Origin: Stenotrophomonas rhizophila | GTDB taxonomy: Bacteria; Pseudomonadota; Gammaproteobacteria; Xanthomonadales; Xanthomonadaceae | NCBI RefSeq assembly: GCF_020857975.1 | Contig: NZ_JACWUO010000010.1 | Location: forward strand, 62,001-126,000 | Length of the DNA: 64,000 nt | Direction of reading: 5' to 3' | In this document: positions 1 through 8,830 of the stretch, one piece after another | How positions within the stretch are numbered: position 1 is the stretch's first letter | Layout of the letters: the number at the start of each line of letters is the position of its first letter | Made by a program: the position numbers and the translations under genes | The notes under the pieces: model-generated | Database searches by the model: none | Told to the model about the DNA's origin: nothing | The model's input: only the letters and a program-made list of their open reading frames with translations

Positions 1-155
1 GGCGCACGATCCTGCCTGCCGCGGCAGCTGCCGGCGTGCGGTGGTACATCGTCGAGCACGACCAGCCACGCGATCCGGCCAAGGTCATCCAGACCGGCGC
101 GGACTACCTGCGTGAACACCTGTACCCCCATGCGCCCGCCAGTGCACCGCGATGA
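1..155 (+). CDS. Sugar phosphate isomerase/epimerase, C-terminal end (partial)
   Basis: Only the last 50 or so codons are in the window; the frame is open from the left edge and stops with TGA at 153-155. The readable end includes WYIVEHDQP, which resembles the last strand of xylose-isomerase-like TIM-barrel sugar isomerases, where a W-x-hydrophobic-V-E-x-D motif is common. The downstream cytochrome c begins about 17 bases after the stop on the same strand, so the two may be co-transcribed. A second member of the same broad family lies at 3526-4422, which supports a shared sugar pathway. Family assignment rests on a short fragment. Confidence 0.6.
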   Translation, partial: RTILPAAAAAGVRWYIVEHDQPRDPAKVIQTGADYLREHLYPHAPASAPR

Positions 156-172
156 AGCGTGAAGGAGCCCAC

Positions 173-469
173 ATGAAAACGATCCTGGCAATGGCCGTGG
201 TTCTATGCGGCGCCGCGTCTGCGACCACGGCATGGTCCAAGGACGACCCTGCCGCCGGTGCCAAGCTCTATACAACCCACTGCACGGCCTGCCACGGCGC
301 GAACCGCGCGGGCGTTCCACCCACGTTCCCGGCGCTCACCGACGTCGCCAAGCGGCTGCAGCCGGCGCAGATCAAGGAGAAGATCAGCAAGGGCGGCGGT
401 TTGATGCCCCCCTTCTCCCAGCTGTCGCCACAGGAGATCGACAATCTCGCCAGTTACCTGGCGAAATAG
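173..469 (+). CDS. Small periplasmic class I cytochrome c
   Basis: The 98-residue product has an N-terminal signal peptide (hydrophobic stretch ending near AWS), a single haem-binding motif CTACH, and a C-terminal methionine in GLMPPF suited to be the axial haem ligand. The ATG at 173 is chosen over the in-frame ATG at 152 because GAAGGAG lies 6-12 bases before it and because it starts directly with the signal peptide; the 152 start overlaps the upstream stop. It is a typical soluble electron carrier of the C-terminal domain type. It faces a flavoprotein dehydrogenase operon on the other strand (1235-3495), so it probably accepts electrons from that dehydrogenase; this role is inference from context. 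Confidence 0.9.
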   Translation: MKTILAMAVVLCGAASATTAWSKDDPAAGAKLYTTHCTACHGANRAGVPPTFPALTDVAKRLQPAQIKEKISKGGGLMPPFSQLSPQEIDNLASYLAK

Positions 470-476
470 CATTCCA

Positions 477-1235
477 CTACAGCTCGCGCACCCAGATGTT
501 GCGGTAGCTGACCCTGGAATCATGCTCCTGCAGGTAGATCGGCGCGCACGCATGCGGCGCGTACGAAGGCGCACCGATGTACTCGGTCCTGCCCGCCAGC
601 ACCGTGTCGTCCTGCACCAGCACGCCGTTGTGCAGCACGGTGATGCGCGCGGGCGAGATGAGCCCGCCGCCCTGCGAGAAGCGCGGCGCCTTCCAGAGGA
701 TGTCGTAGGCCTGCCACTGCCCCGGTGCACGCGAGGCGTTCACCAGCGGCAGGGCCTGCTTGTAGATCGAGCCCGCCTGGCCGTTGGCATAAGTCGGGTT
801 GTTGTAGCTGTCGAGCACCTGCAGCTCATACAGCTCCTGCAGGAAGATGCCGCTGTTGCCACGGTCCTGGCCCTCGAAACCGCGGGTTTCGAGCGGCGTA
901 CGCCACTCGACGTGCAGCTGGACGTCGCAGAAGCGCTGCCTGGTGCGGATGCCCTTGCTGCCCGGCACCACAGTGAGCGCGCCATCGGCAATGAGCCAGG
1001 GCACGCGTCCGCCCTGCTCCGACTCCCAGGCCGAGACATCCTTGCCATCGAACAGCACGATCGCATCGGAGGGCGCCCTGCCCGGCGGCGTGGCCACGGC
1101 TGCAGGCACGGGCACCCACACTTCGGTCTTCGCGGGATCGCGCGCAGGGTCAGCCCCAGCCTGCGCGGACGCAGAGGCCGTGGCCCACAGGCCGGCCGCC
1201 AACAGAAGCGGCCTGGTCATCACGTTCCGATCCAT
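477..1235 (-). CDS. DUF1080 (3-keto-disaccharide hydrolase domain) protein, exported
   Basis: The 252-residue product has a signal peptide ([17 protein letters not shown]) followed by one concanavalin-like DUF1080 domain from about residue 50 to the end. Visible features are the VLFDGKD-x5-W start and the NSGIFLQ and YELQVLD segments typical of the family. Members have been linked to hydrolysis or elimination of 3-keto-glycosides. The start codon overlaps the stop of the upstream gene (TGATG) and is preceded by a GGGGGA ribosome site, so it is translationally coupled to the dehydrogenase subunits. This supports action on the oxidised 3-keto sugar in the periplasm. The exact substrate cannot be read from sequence. 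Confidence 0.85.
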   Translation of the reverse strand: MDRNVMTRPLLLAAGLWATASASAQAGADPARDPAKTEVWVPVPAAVATPPGRAPSDAIVLFDGKDVSAWESEQGGRVPWLIADGALTVVPGSKGIRTRQRFCDVQLHVEWRTPLETRGFEGQDRGNSGIFLQELYELQVLDSYNNPTYANGQAGSIYKQALPLVNASRAPGQWQAYDILWKAPRFSQGGGLISPARITVLHNGVLVQDDTVLAGRTEYIGAPSYAPHACAPIYLQEHDSRVSYRNIWVREL

Positions 1236-1810
1236 CAGCTGGTCCCCCAGGCAGGCGTGCCGGGAACATAGGCCAGGTCGCCGTCGTAGCGCCCCGGCAC
1301 GGCAACGTACTGCAGCACTTCGGTCGCGCCGACCTTCGAGGTGAAGAAGCCGAAGATGGTCAGCTGCTTGATCATCGTGAAGTAGTGCGGCATCGCTTCT
1401 CCTTGCTTGGCGGTGCCGGTCTCGGTCACCTCGACCGCGTGTTTCCTGGCCTGTGCATCCAGCGCGCGCAGCAGTTCGGTGCGGGCCGGCGGCGCGAGTG
1501 AAACGAAGCGGCCGCCGGCGCGTTTGTCGATATCGGCCAGGCCGGCGCGGAACGTCGCCTGCTGCCGGGCGGTATAGCAGTCGGTGACGAACTGCGCCAT
1601 GAAAAGCCCTGCGCCCGCGTCTTTCGCCCCCGGCGTCTTGGTCCGCGGCAGGATGGTCTCGGCGATCTCGTCCAGCGTACCCACCTCGGCGTCGGAGAAG
1701 AGGGTCTTCGCCCCGGCGGCCGGCACCTGGCCATGGCCGCGCGCGGGCAGGCCGACCATGGCCGCGCCCGTGGCGGCGACGATCATCTTCAGCAGTTCGC
1801 GGCGATCCAT
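1235..1810 (-). CDS. Gluconate 2-dehydrogenase subunit 3 family protein (small subunit of GMC dehydrogenase)
   Basis: The 191-residue product starts MDRRELLKM with a twin-arginine-type leader and a hydrophobic segment ending near LPARG. The remainder matches the small-subunit family of membrane-associated FAD dehydrogenases (DEIAETILPRTKTPGA and a C-terminal helical part). In this family the small subunit carries the Tat signal and co-exports the flavoprotein partner. The ATG at 1810 overlaps the stop of the GMC subunit by one base (TGATG) behind GGGGAA; a GTG three bases upstream is an alternative start. Its position between the flavoprotein and the DUF1080 gene indicates a three-gene coupled unit. 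Confidence 0.88.
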   Translation of the reverse strand: MDRRELLKMIVAATGAAMVGLPARGHGQVPAAGAKTLFSDAEVGTLDEIAETILPRTKTPGAKDAGAGLFMAQFVTDCYTARQQATFRAGLADIDKRAGGRFVSLAPPARTELLRALDAQARKHAVEVTETGTAKQGEAMPHYFTMIKQLTIFGFFTSKVGATEVLQYVAVPGRYDGDLAYVPGTPAWGTS

Positions 1811-3495
1811 CACAGGTTCCCCGCCTTCAGTTCGCGCACGGCGTGGTCGGCGGCCCGCGCGGTCAGCGCCATGTAGGTGAGCGAGGGATTCACGCAGGCG
1901 CTGGAGGTCATGCAGGCACCGTCGGTCACATAGACGTTGGGCGCATCCCAGACCTGGTTGTGCTGGTTCAGCACGGAGTTCTTGCGGTCACGCCCCATGC
2001 GCGCGGTCCCCATTTCATGGATGCCCTTGCCCGGGGCATAGTCGTTGTCGTGCATCTCCACGTCCTTGACGCCGGCGGCCTCCAGCATCTCGGCGGCATC
2101 GGCGGCCATGTCCTTGCGCATGGCCAGTTCGTTGGCGCGCATGGAAACGTCCATCGCCAACACCGGCAACCCCCACTTGTCCCTGCGGTCCGGATCCAGG
2201 CGGATCGTATTGTCGTGGTGCGGCAGCATCTCGCCGAAACCGGTCATGCCGATGCGCCAGTCGCCGGGTACGGTCAGCGCCTCCTTCAGGTCGGCACCGA
2301 TGTTCAGCTCGGCGATCTCACGCGACCACCCGCTGCGGCTGGCGCCGCCCTGGTAACCGAATCCACGCATATAGCCGCGCTTTTCCTCGGCGACGTTGCG
2401 GAAACGCGGAACATAGAAGCCGCAGGGACGTCGGCCGAAGTAGTACTTGTCCTCATAGCCCTCGACCCGGCCGGAGGCACCGGCACCGAAATGGTGGTCC
2501 ATCACGTTGTGCCCCAGCTCGCCGGACGAAGAGCCGAGCCCGCCTTCCCAGACATCGGTGGCCGAGTTCATCAACAGCCAGGTCGAGTTGAAGGACGATG
2601 CGTTGAGGAAGATCACCTTGGCCGTGTACTGGTAGGTCTGTCCAGTCTCGGCATCGATGACCTCCACGCCGCGCGCACGTTTGCGGTCCTTGTCGTAGAG
2701 CACTTCCTTGACGATCGAGAACGGTCGCAGCGTCAGGTTGCCGGTCTTCATCGCGGCCGGCAGGGTCGCCGACTGGGTCGAGAAATACGCGCCGAAGGGG
2801 CAGCCCAGGATGCACTTGTTGCGATACTGGCAGTTGACGCGACCCTGCTCGGGCATCGGTTTGGTGATGTTGGCGGTGCGCGAGTGGATCATGTGCCGCG
2901 TTCCACCAAAGGCCTTTTTGATCCGCGCGGCCACGTCCTTCTCGACGATGTTCAATGGGATCGGCGGCAGGAACTGGCCGTCGGGCAGCACGTCCAGCCC
3001 TTCGCGCGTGCCGGCGATGCCGGCGAACTTCTCCACGTGGTCGTACCAGGGCGCGATGTCGGCGTAACGGATCGGCCAGTCGGTGGCGATGCCGTCCTTG
3101 AGGTTCGCCTGGAAATCCAGGTCCGACAGCCGATAGCTCTGCCGCCCCCACAACAGCGAGCGCCCGCCCACGTGATAGCCGCGGAACCAGTCGAATCGCT
3201 TGGTCTCGACGTAGGGCGACTCCTTTTCATCGGCCCACATTCCCTGCAGGTTCTCGACCAGGCCGTAGTCGCGCATCAACACCGGGTAATCGGCCTTCAT
3301 CGCCTGGGTTGGCCGGTTGCGGTGCGGAAAATCCCACGTCTCCTTCATCGCGTTGACGTAGTCCTTGACGTGCTCGATGTTGCGTCCGCGTTCCAGCATC
3401 AGGACCTTGAGGCCCTTCTCGGTCAGTTCCTTTGCCGCCCAACCGCCACTGATTCCCGAGCCGACGACGATGGCGTCGTAATGATTGTCTGCCAT
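1810..3495 (-). CDS. GMC-family FAD dehydrogenase, probable glucoside 3-dehydrogenase large subunit
   Basis: The 561-residue flavoprotein has the dinucleotide-binding GSGISG at residues 12-17. Near the C-terminus are GIHEMGTARMG (His493) and CVNPSL (Asn536), the His/Asn pair of GMC oxidoreductases. Three cysteines at 222, 228 and 232 (C-x5-C-x3-C) resemble the Fe-S ligands of multi-subunit FAD glucose dehydrogenases that pass electrons to cytochrome c. There is no signal peptide of its own, so export with the Tat-bearing small subunit is likely. Glucoside 3-dehydrogenase activity is known from Stenotrophomonas, and the neighbouring DUF1080 and isomerase genes fit that chemistry. A gluconate- or glucose-type substrate remains possible. 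Confidence 0.85.
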   Translation of the reverse strand: MADNHYDAIVVGSGISGGWAAKELTEKGLKVLMLERGRNIEHVKDYVNAMKETWDFPHRNRPTQAMKADYPVLMRDYGLVENLQGMWADEKESPYVETKRFDWFRGYHVGGRSLLWGRQSYRLSDLDFQANLKDGIATDWPIRYADIAPWYDHVEKFAGIAGTREGLDVLPDGQFLPPIPLNIVEKDVAARIKKAFGGTRHMIHSRTANITKPMPEQGRVNCQYRNKCILGCPFGAYFSTQSATLPAAMKTGNLTLRPFSIVKEVLYDKDRKRARGVEVIDAETGQTYQYTAKVIFLNASSFNSTWLLMNSATDVWEGGLGSSSGELGHNVMDHHFGAGASGRVEGYEDKYYFGRRPCGFYVPRFRNVAEEKRGYMRGFGYQGGASRSGWSREIAELNIGADLKEALTVPGDWRIGMTGFGEMLPHHDNTIRLDPDRRDKWGLPVLAMDVSMRANELAMRKDMAADAAEMLEAAGVKDVEMHDNDYAPGKGIHEMGTARMGRDRKNSVLNQHNQVWDAPNVYVTDGACMTSSACVNPSLTYMALTARAADHAVRELKAGNL

Positions 3496-3525
3496 GGGTT
3501 CTACTTCACCTGGGTGGATATCGTT

Positions 3526-4422
3526 TCAGACGTCGCAAAGGCGGATCGCCTCGCGCAGCGAGCCGACAGGATCCGGCGCCGCAGGCATGAATTCCTGCGC
3601 CAGATAACCATCGAAACCGGTGTCGCCGATCGCGCGACAGATGGCGGGATAGTGGAGTTCCTGCTGGTCTCCGATCTCATGTCGGCCAGGCACGCCCGCG
3701 GTGTGGTAATGCTTGAAGCAGGCGTGGTGCTTGCCGATGGTGGCGATGATGTCGCCCTCCATGATCTGCATGTGGTAGATGTCGTACAGCAGGCCGAAAT
3801 GCGCCGAGCCGATCCGCCGGCACAGCTCCACGCCCCATGCGGAGCGGTCGCACAGGTAGTCGGGATGATCGACCTTGGAGTTCAGCAGCTCCATCACCAG
3901 CACGACGCCGCGCTTCTCGGCATGCCCGAGGATGCGCTTGAGTCCTGCTTCGGCATGGGCCATGCCTTCCTGCGGGTCCATGCCGTTGCGGTTGCCGGAA
4001 AAACAGATGAGGTTGCGATAGCCGGCATCGGCCACCAGGTCGATATGCCGCGTATAGCGCTGCACCAGCTGATCGTGGAACTGGCGGCCGGCGAAGCCCT
4101 TGTCCAGGCCCATCTCCGCGCCGTTGCACATCGAGCTGTATACGCCATGGGCCTTCAGCGTGGGCCAATCGGCCGGGCCGACCAGATCAATGGCGGCAAA
4201 GCCAATGCCCTTCACCGTCCGGCAAAGCTGGGCGACCGACAGCTGCGGGAACGTCCAGCGGGCGACCGAGTGCTTCAGCTTGCCCTTGCGCGGCGCGGCG
4301 GCGGCAAGCGCCGGCAGCACGCCCGCCGCCCCCAGGCCAAGGCCCCCGGCAACCGCCATGCGCAGCGCGTCGCGCCGCGTGAGCCCCTGGCCCGGGGCCG
4401 GTCCGATCGAATGGGTAGGCAT
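3526..4422 (-). CDS. Tat-exported sugar phosphate isomerase/epimerase family protein
   Basis: The 298-residue product has a twin-arginine leader (LTRRDAL, Arg16-Arg17, then a long Ala/Gly/Leu stretch) and a xylose-isomerase-like TIM barrel similar to hydroxypyruvate isomerases. Metal-ligand-like segments include VMELLNSKVDHPDY, YDIYHMQ and LAQEFMP. The ATG at 4422 is preferred over a TTG 36 bases upstream because GGAAG/GGAGG precedes it and the leader then begins at once. It is the first gene of the operon, 30 bp before the GMC gene. Export by Tat suggests it isomerises or cleaves a keto-sugar in the periplasm; the reaction is not established. Confidence 0.82.
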   Translation of the reverse strand: MPTHSIGPAPGQGLTRRDALRMAVAGGLGLGAAGVLPALAAAAPRKGKLKHSVARWTFPQLSVAQLCRTVKGIGFAAIDLVGPADWPTLKAHGVYSSMCNGAEMGLDKGFAGRQFHDQLVQRYTRHIDLVADAGYRNLICFSGNRNGMDPQEGMAHAEAGLKRILGHAEKRGVVLVMELLNSKVDHPDYLCDRSAWGVELCRRIGSAHFGLLYDIYHMQIMEGDIIATIGKHHACFKHYHTAGVPGRHEIGDQQELHYPAICRAIGDTGFDGYLAQEFMPAAPDPVGSLREAIRLCDV

Positions 4423-4467
4423 CCACTTCCGGCCTCCGACCGGTATCAACGCAACCAATCACCGCAA

Positions 4468-4481
4468 TGCAATCGATTGCA
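4468..4481. promoter_or_regulatory. Perfect 14-bp palindrome, LacI-family operator candidate
   Basis: TGCAATCGATTGCA is a perfect palindrome with the central CG typical of LacI/GalR operators. It lies 46 bases before the start of the isomerase-dehydrogenase operon, in its promoter region. A LacI-family gene lies at 5692-6723, but which regulator binds here is unknown. Confidence 0.6.
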
Positions 4482-4770
4482 CCATAGGGTAGGAAATCGT
4501 TTTTTTGCAAGCCGCAGTGCACGAAAACCCATGCTGCAAGGCACAACGCCCGACGCGCCGGTTGCCGCGTGAAGGTGATGGAGGGTCGGGAAGCGGCCGG
4601 AGGCGGACTGCTGGATGTGCCGATGGGGTGGGCAATACCCTCGCCTCCGACACGGTGCAGGTCGGCAGCCGATGGCGACCGTGCGATGGAGGCCGCTGTT
4701 GCCACGTGCGACGGCGCCTGCGCGGCTACCCGGGCAATGGCGCGTTGAATGGAAGAATCATCGGGACAAA

Positions 4771-4793
4771 GAAAAGCCCCGTAAAACGGGGCT
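4771..4793 (-). terminator. Rho-independent terminator of ssb
   Basis: On the minus strand AGCCCCGT, a short TTT loop, then ACGGGGCT is followed by TTTTC. The 8-bp GC stem and T-rich tail lie about 40 bases after the ssb stop codon. Confidence 0.85.
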
Positions 4794-4831
4794 CTCCTTG
4801 AAACGTTCCAGCAGTTGCCGGCAAGCGTTGT

Positions 4832-5368
4832 TCAGAACGGGATATCGTCGTCGGCGAAATCGTCCATCGGCGGGGCCGACTGCGGGGCCTGCTGCTGCGG
4901 GCGCTGCTGGCCGTAGCCGCCGCCCTGGCCGCCCTGGCGCTGACCACCGCCGCCACCGCCACCGCCGTATTCCTGGCGCGGGGCCTGCGGACGCTGTGGG
5001 CGTTCGCCACCGCCGCCACCGCCGCCGCCTTCACCACGGCCGCCCAGCATCTGCATTTCATCGGCAATGATGTCGGTGGAGTACTTCTCCACGCCATCCT
5101 GGCCGGTGTACTTGTCGTAGCGCAGGCTGCCTTCGACGTAGACCGAGCTGCCCTTGCGCAGGTACTCGCCGGCGATCTCGCCGAGCTTGCCGAAGAACAC
5201 CACGCGGTGCCATTCGGTGCGCTCCTGCTGGTTGCCGTCCTTGTCCTTGCGGACGCTGGTGGTGGCCAGGCTGATGCGGGTGATCGCCATACCGCCCTGG
5301 GTGTACTTCACGTCCGGGTCGTTGCCGAGGTTGCCGACCAGGATGACTTTATTGATGCCGCGCGCCAT
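4832..5368 (-). CDS. ssb: Single-stranded DNA-binding protein
   Basis: The 178-residue protein begins [20 protein letters not shown], the conserved SSB N-terminus. An OB-fold covers about residues 1-110 ([20 protein letters not shown], then VYVEGSLRY). A Gly/Gln-rich disordered linker with poly-Gly runs follows, ending in the acidic tip DDDIPF, which recruits replication and repair partners. The ATG at 5368 is fixed by homology; the frame is open upstream but encodes nothing recognisable. It is monocistronic, with its own terminator downstream. Confidence 0.97.
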   Translation of the reverse strand: MARGINKVILVGNLGNDPDVKYTQGGMAITRISLATTSVRKDKDGNQQERTEWHRVVFFGKLGEIAGEYLRKGSSVYVEGSLRYDKYTGQDGVEKYSTDIIADEMQMLGGRGEGGGGGGGGERPQRPQAPRQEYGGGGGGGGQRQGGQGGGYGQQRPQQQAPQSAPPMDDFADDDIPF

Positions 5369-5691
5369 AGGGTTGCTCTTCCGTTGTCCGAGGGCAGGCC
5401 GCAGTGATACCACAGCCCCGGCCGGGGTGCAGGTACGCAGTGCCGCCCCCGGGAAATTGGGGGGTCCAGAATGCCCCATCTTATCATTGCCGCCGCGCTC
5501 GGCTGGGTCGGAATTCCGGCCAGAAGCGACCAGAATCGGCCTCATGCCTTGTGCGGCAAGGCCGGCCGGCGGTAGCGGCCGTGCCGCCGCCGCCCCGGTC
5601 GGGGTCTGGACGCGGTGGCCACCGCCAGGCCCGGCCAGGGCCGGGCCGCGCATGGCATGATGCGTGTCGCGCCTCCCCGTCGTCCCCAGCA
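5369..5691. other. Divergent promoter region between ssb and the lacI-family gene
   Basis: This 323-bp GC-rich intergenic stretch must hold the promoters for both flanking genes. A perfect hairpin GGCCCGGC-CAGG-GCCGGGCC lies at 5628-5647, about 45 bases before the lacI-family start, and could influence its mRNA. No gene is seen and no LacI-type operator was recognised here. Confidence 0.5.
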
Positions 5692-6723
5692 ATGACCATC
5701 CGCGGCAAAGCCACTTCCCTGGATATCGCGCACCTGGCCGGGGTGTCGCAACCGACCGTGTCGCGCGCCCTGCGCGGCAGCCCGATGGTCAACCCGGAAA
5801 CCCGCGAGCGCATCCTGCGCATCGCCCGGGAGCTGAACTACAAGGTCGACAAGAACGCCTCCAGCCTGCGCCTGCGCAATGCCGGCACGCTGGCGCTGCT
5901 GTTCTTCGAGGACCCCACCAACGACGATTCGCTGATCAACCCGTTCTTCCACGCCATGCTGGGCGCGATCACCCGCGCCTGCGCGCTGCGCGGCTACGAC
6001 CTGCTGGTGTCCTTCCAGCAGCTGTCCACCGACTGGCAGGCCGACTACGAAGACAGCAACAAGGCCGACGGCATCATCCTGCTCGGCTACGGCGACTACC
6101 ACGAGTCGCGCCAGCGGCTGCAGCGGCTGGTAGAACAGGGCACCCACTTCGTGCGCTGGGGCGCGGCCCTGCCCGACCAGCCCGGGGTGTCGATCGGCAG
6201 CGACAATTTCCAGGGCGGCTTCGACATCACCGCCCACCTGCTTGACCAGGGCTGCCGGCGGATCGCCTTCATCGGCCATGCCTCCAGCCACTACCCCGAG
6301 TTCGAGGAACGCTACCGCGGCCACGTAGCGGCGATGGCCGCGCGCGGGATCCGTGCCGACCCCGGCCTGCAGCACGATGCGATCACCACCGAACAGGATG
6401 GCTTCGACGCCTGCCAGGCGCTGCTGGCGCGTGGAGAGCAGATGGACGGGGTATTCGCGGCCAGCGACCTGATCGCCATCGGCGCGATGCGCGCCCTGCG
6501 CGAGCGCGGGCTGCGCGTTCCGCAGGACGTGGCCCTGGCCGGTTTCGACGACATCCCGCTGGCCGCCTCGGTTTCGCCCACGCTCACCACCGTGCAGCAG
6601 GACACCAAGCAGGCCGGCCAGCTGCTGGTGGAAAAGCTGCTGGCGCTGATCAATGGCGAAACGGTGGACAGCCAGACCATCGCGGTGAAGCAGGTGCTGC
6701 GCGAGTCGTCACGGCACCGCTGA
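5692..6723 (+). CDS. LacI/GalR-family transcriptional regulator
   Basis: The 343-residue protein has an N-terminal helix-turn-helix ([20 protein letters not shown], residues 8-27) with the [13 protein letters not shown] hinge-helix region, then a periplasmic-binding-protein-like ligand domain ([14 protein letters not shown] through [18 protein letters not shown]). The length is normal for the family. It is a candidate regulator for the palindrome at 4468 and/or the three identical sites in the maltodextrin region (16593, 18937, 24461). It stands alone, convergent with the histidine kinase gene downstream. Confidence 0.93.
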   Translation: MTIRGKATSLDIAHLAGVSQPTVSRALRGSPMVNPETRERILRIARELNYKVDKNASSLRLRNAGTLALLFFEDPTNDDSLINPFFHAMLGAITRACALRGYDLLVSFQQLSTDWQADYEDSNKADGIILLGYGDYHESRQRLQRLVEQGTHFVRWGAALPDQPGVSIGSDNFQGGFDITAHLLDQGCRRIAFIGHASSHYPEFEERYRGHVAAMAARGIRADPGLQHDAITTEQDGFDACQALLARGEQMDGVFAASDLIAIGAMRALRERGLRVPQDVALAGFDDIPLAASVSPTLTTVQQDTKQAGQLLVEKLLALINGETVDSQTIAVKQVLRESSRHR

Positions 6724-6757
6724 GCCTTCGTGCGGCGGATCGGCCGTCGGGCCACGC

Positions 6758-8830
6758 TCAGGCCACGCACGCCTCGTGTCCGTCGGCCAGCGCCTTGCGC
6801 ACCGCGGCGCTGAACTCGTCGAGCAGGAAGGGTTTGGCAATCATCGCCATGCCCGGCTCCAGGAAGGCCGAGCGCTCCTGCGCCTTTTCGGCGTAGCCGG
6901 TCATGAACAGGATCGGCAGCACCGGGCGCGACTGCCGCGCGATCTCGGCCAGCTGGCGGCCGTTGAGCCCGGGCAGGCCGACGTCGGTGATCAACAGGTC
7001 GATCACGCGCGGGGAAGCCAGCAGCGGAATGGCCGCGTCGGCATCGCCGACCACCTCGACCTGGTAGCCCAGGTCCTCCAGCACCACGGTGACCAGCATC
7101 CGCACCTGCTCGTCGTCTTCGACCACCAGGATGGACTGCCCTGCGCCCAGCGAGACCACGGCGGCCGCGGCCGGTTCGGCCGGGGCGGCCGGTGCCTGCG
7201 CCAACGGGATGTACAGCGATACGGTGGTGCCCTGGCCAGGCGCCGAATCGATGGCGATGTGTCCGCCGGACTGCTGCATGAAGCCGTACACCATCGACAT
7301 GCCCAGGCCGGTGCCCTTGCCGATCGGCTTGGTGGTGAAGAACGGCTCGAACGCGCGCTCCACCACTTCCGGCGGCATGCCGGTGCCGGTATCGGAGACC
7401 GCCACCACCGCATAGTGGCCGGCCGGAATGCTGGCGTGCTCGCCCTGCCCCATATGCACCGCGCTGGTCCGCAGCACCAGCGCGCCGCCGTGCGGCATCG
7501 CATCGCGCGCATTGATCGCCAGGTTCAACAGGGCGCTTTCGAACTGGTTGGCATCCAGCGTGGCGTGCAGCGGCGTGGGCGCGATCCGGGTATCGAGCCG
7601 TACCGTTTCGCCCAGGGTGGTACGCAGCAGGTGCAGCACCGACCCGACCAGGGCATTGAGTTCGAGCGGCTTGGCATCCAGCGATTGCCGCCGGGCGAAG
7701 GCCAGCAGGCGCTGGGTCAGGCCGGCGGCGCGCTGGCTGGAGGCGGTGGCGGTGTCCAGGAAGCGGTGCAGGTCGTCGGTGCGGCCCATTTCCAGCCGCA
7801 TCCGCACGATGTCCAGCGCCGACAGGATGCCGGTGAGCATGTTGTTGAAATCGTGCGCAATGCCGCCGGTCAGTTGGCCGATGGCTTCCATCTTCTGCGC
7901 CTGGCGCAGGGCCGATTCGCTGGCTTCGCGCGCGGCCATCTGCGCTTCCAGTTCGCGGGTGCGCTCGGCCACCATCACCTCCAGCTCCTGCGCATGCTGC
8001 CGGCTGTCTTCCAGGGCCAGCTTGGACACGGTGATGTCGGTAACGAAGACATGGAAGCCGTCGGCACTGCCATCGGCGAGCAGGCGCGGCGAATAGCGCA
8101 CCTCCACGTCGCGGCGGCGGCCGTCGCGGTGCGGCCAGGTGGTCTCGAACACGGTTTCGTGCCCGGCCAGCGCGCGGTTCATGGCCGGCATGCGCTGCTC
8201 CCACGCGTCGGCGCCGATCACCGCACTGACATGCTGGCCGATCACCTCGCCAACCGGCCGCTCGAACCAGGCTTCGTAGGCCTTGTTGGCGAACCGGTAA
8301 TGCAGGCTGCGGTCGATGAAGGCGATCAGCACCGGCATCGCGTCGGCGATCAGCCGCAACTCCGACTCGCTGCGCACCAGCGCCACGCGGCTGTCGGCCA
8401 GGGCCTGCATCTGGTCGCGCACCAGGTACTGCTTCTGGCGCGCGCGCAACGCGCCCTGCACGGCGCTGAGCAGCGAGATGCTGCCCAGCGGGCGGTCCAG
8501 TTCCACTACGTTGAGCGAACGCGGCAGCAACCCGTCGGTCGGTGAACGGCGATGGGCGCGCGGCGAGCGCAGCAGGATGAAGGGCAGATCGGACCAGGCC
8601 GGCTGCGTGCTCAGCGCCGCCAGCAGGGCCTCGGTGCCGCCGGCAACGGCCTCTTCGGTGACCAGGACGGCCCCGGCGTGCTCGTCGATGGCCGCAGCCA
8701 GTGCCGTCAGCTGCGGCGCGGTCTGGGTGCCCAGCCCGGCGCTGCGCAGCACCGTGGCAATGCTGTCGGCATCGCGCCCGAACGGCGCGACGATATGCAC
8801 CACCCCTGCCCCGCCGTGATCATCGGGCAT
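6758..8830 (-). CDS. Hybrid sensor histidine kinase (pseudo-receiver, PAS, HisKA, HATPase, REC)
   Basis: The 690-residue cytoplasmic protein has an N-terminal receiver-like region without a clear phospho-Asp (about 1-130), a PAS domain (about 150-270), and a coiled coil. A HisKA box follows with His326 in GGIAHDFNN, then an ATPase with N-box NLAINARDAM and DTGTGMPP / GKGTGLGMS. The C-terminal receiver carries LLITDVGLPG and IAKPF. There are no membrane segments. The ATG at 8830 lies inside the end of the kaiC-like gene (11-bp overlap), so the two are translationally coupled and probably one signalling unit. The signal is unknown; it may read out the KaiC-like ATPase state. Confidence 0.92.
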   Translation of the reverse strand: MPDDHGGAGVVHIVAPFGRDADSIATVLRSAGLGTQTAPQLTALAAAIDEHAGAVLVTEEAVAGGTEALLAALSTQPAWSDLPFILLRSPRAHRRSPTDGLLPRSLNVVELDRPLGSISLLSAVQGALRARQKQYLVRDQMQALADSRVALVRSESELRLIADAMPVLIAFIDRSLHYRFANKAYEAWFERPVGEVIGQHVSAVIGADAWEQRMPAMNRALAGHETVFETTWPHRDGRRRDVEVRYSPRLLADGSADGFHVFVTDITVSKLALEDSRQHAQELEVMVAERTRELEAQMAAREASESALRQAQKMEAIGQLTGGIAHDFNNMLTGILSALDIVRMRLEMGRTDDLHRFLDTATASSQRAAGLTQRLLAFARRQSLDAKPLELNALVGSVLHLLRTTLGETVRLDTRIAPTPLHATLDANQFESALLNLAINARDAMPHGGALVLRTSAVHMGQGEHASIPAGHYAVVAVSDTGTGMPPEVVERAFEPFFTTKPIGKGTGLGMSMVYGFMQQSGGHIAIDSAPGQGTTVSLYIPLAQAPAAPAEPAAAAVVSLGAGQSILVVEDDEQVRMLVTVVLEDLGYQVEVVGDADAAIPLLASPRVIDLLITDVGLPGLNGRQLAEIARQSRPVLPILFMTGYAEKAQERSAFLEPGMAMIAKPFLLDEFSAAVRKALADGHEACVA

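Larger units (their letters stand above)
4423..4831. other. Intergenic region between the sugar operon and ssb
   Basis: This 409-bp stretch holds the operator-like palindrome at 4468-4481 and the ssb terminator at 4771-4793. Nothing gene-like was found in it; the remaining sequence has no convincing start, ribosome site or conserved protein. Confidence 0.6.
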
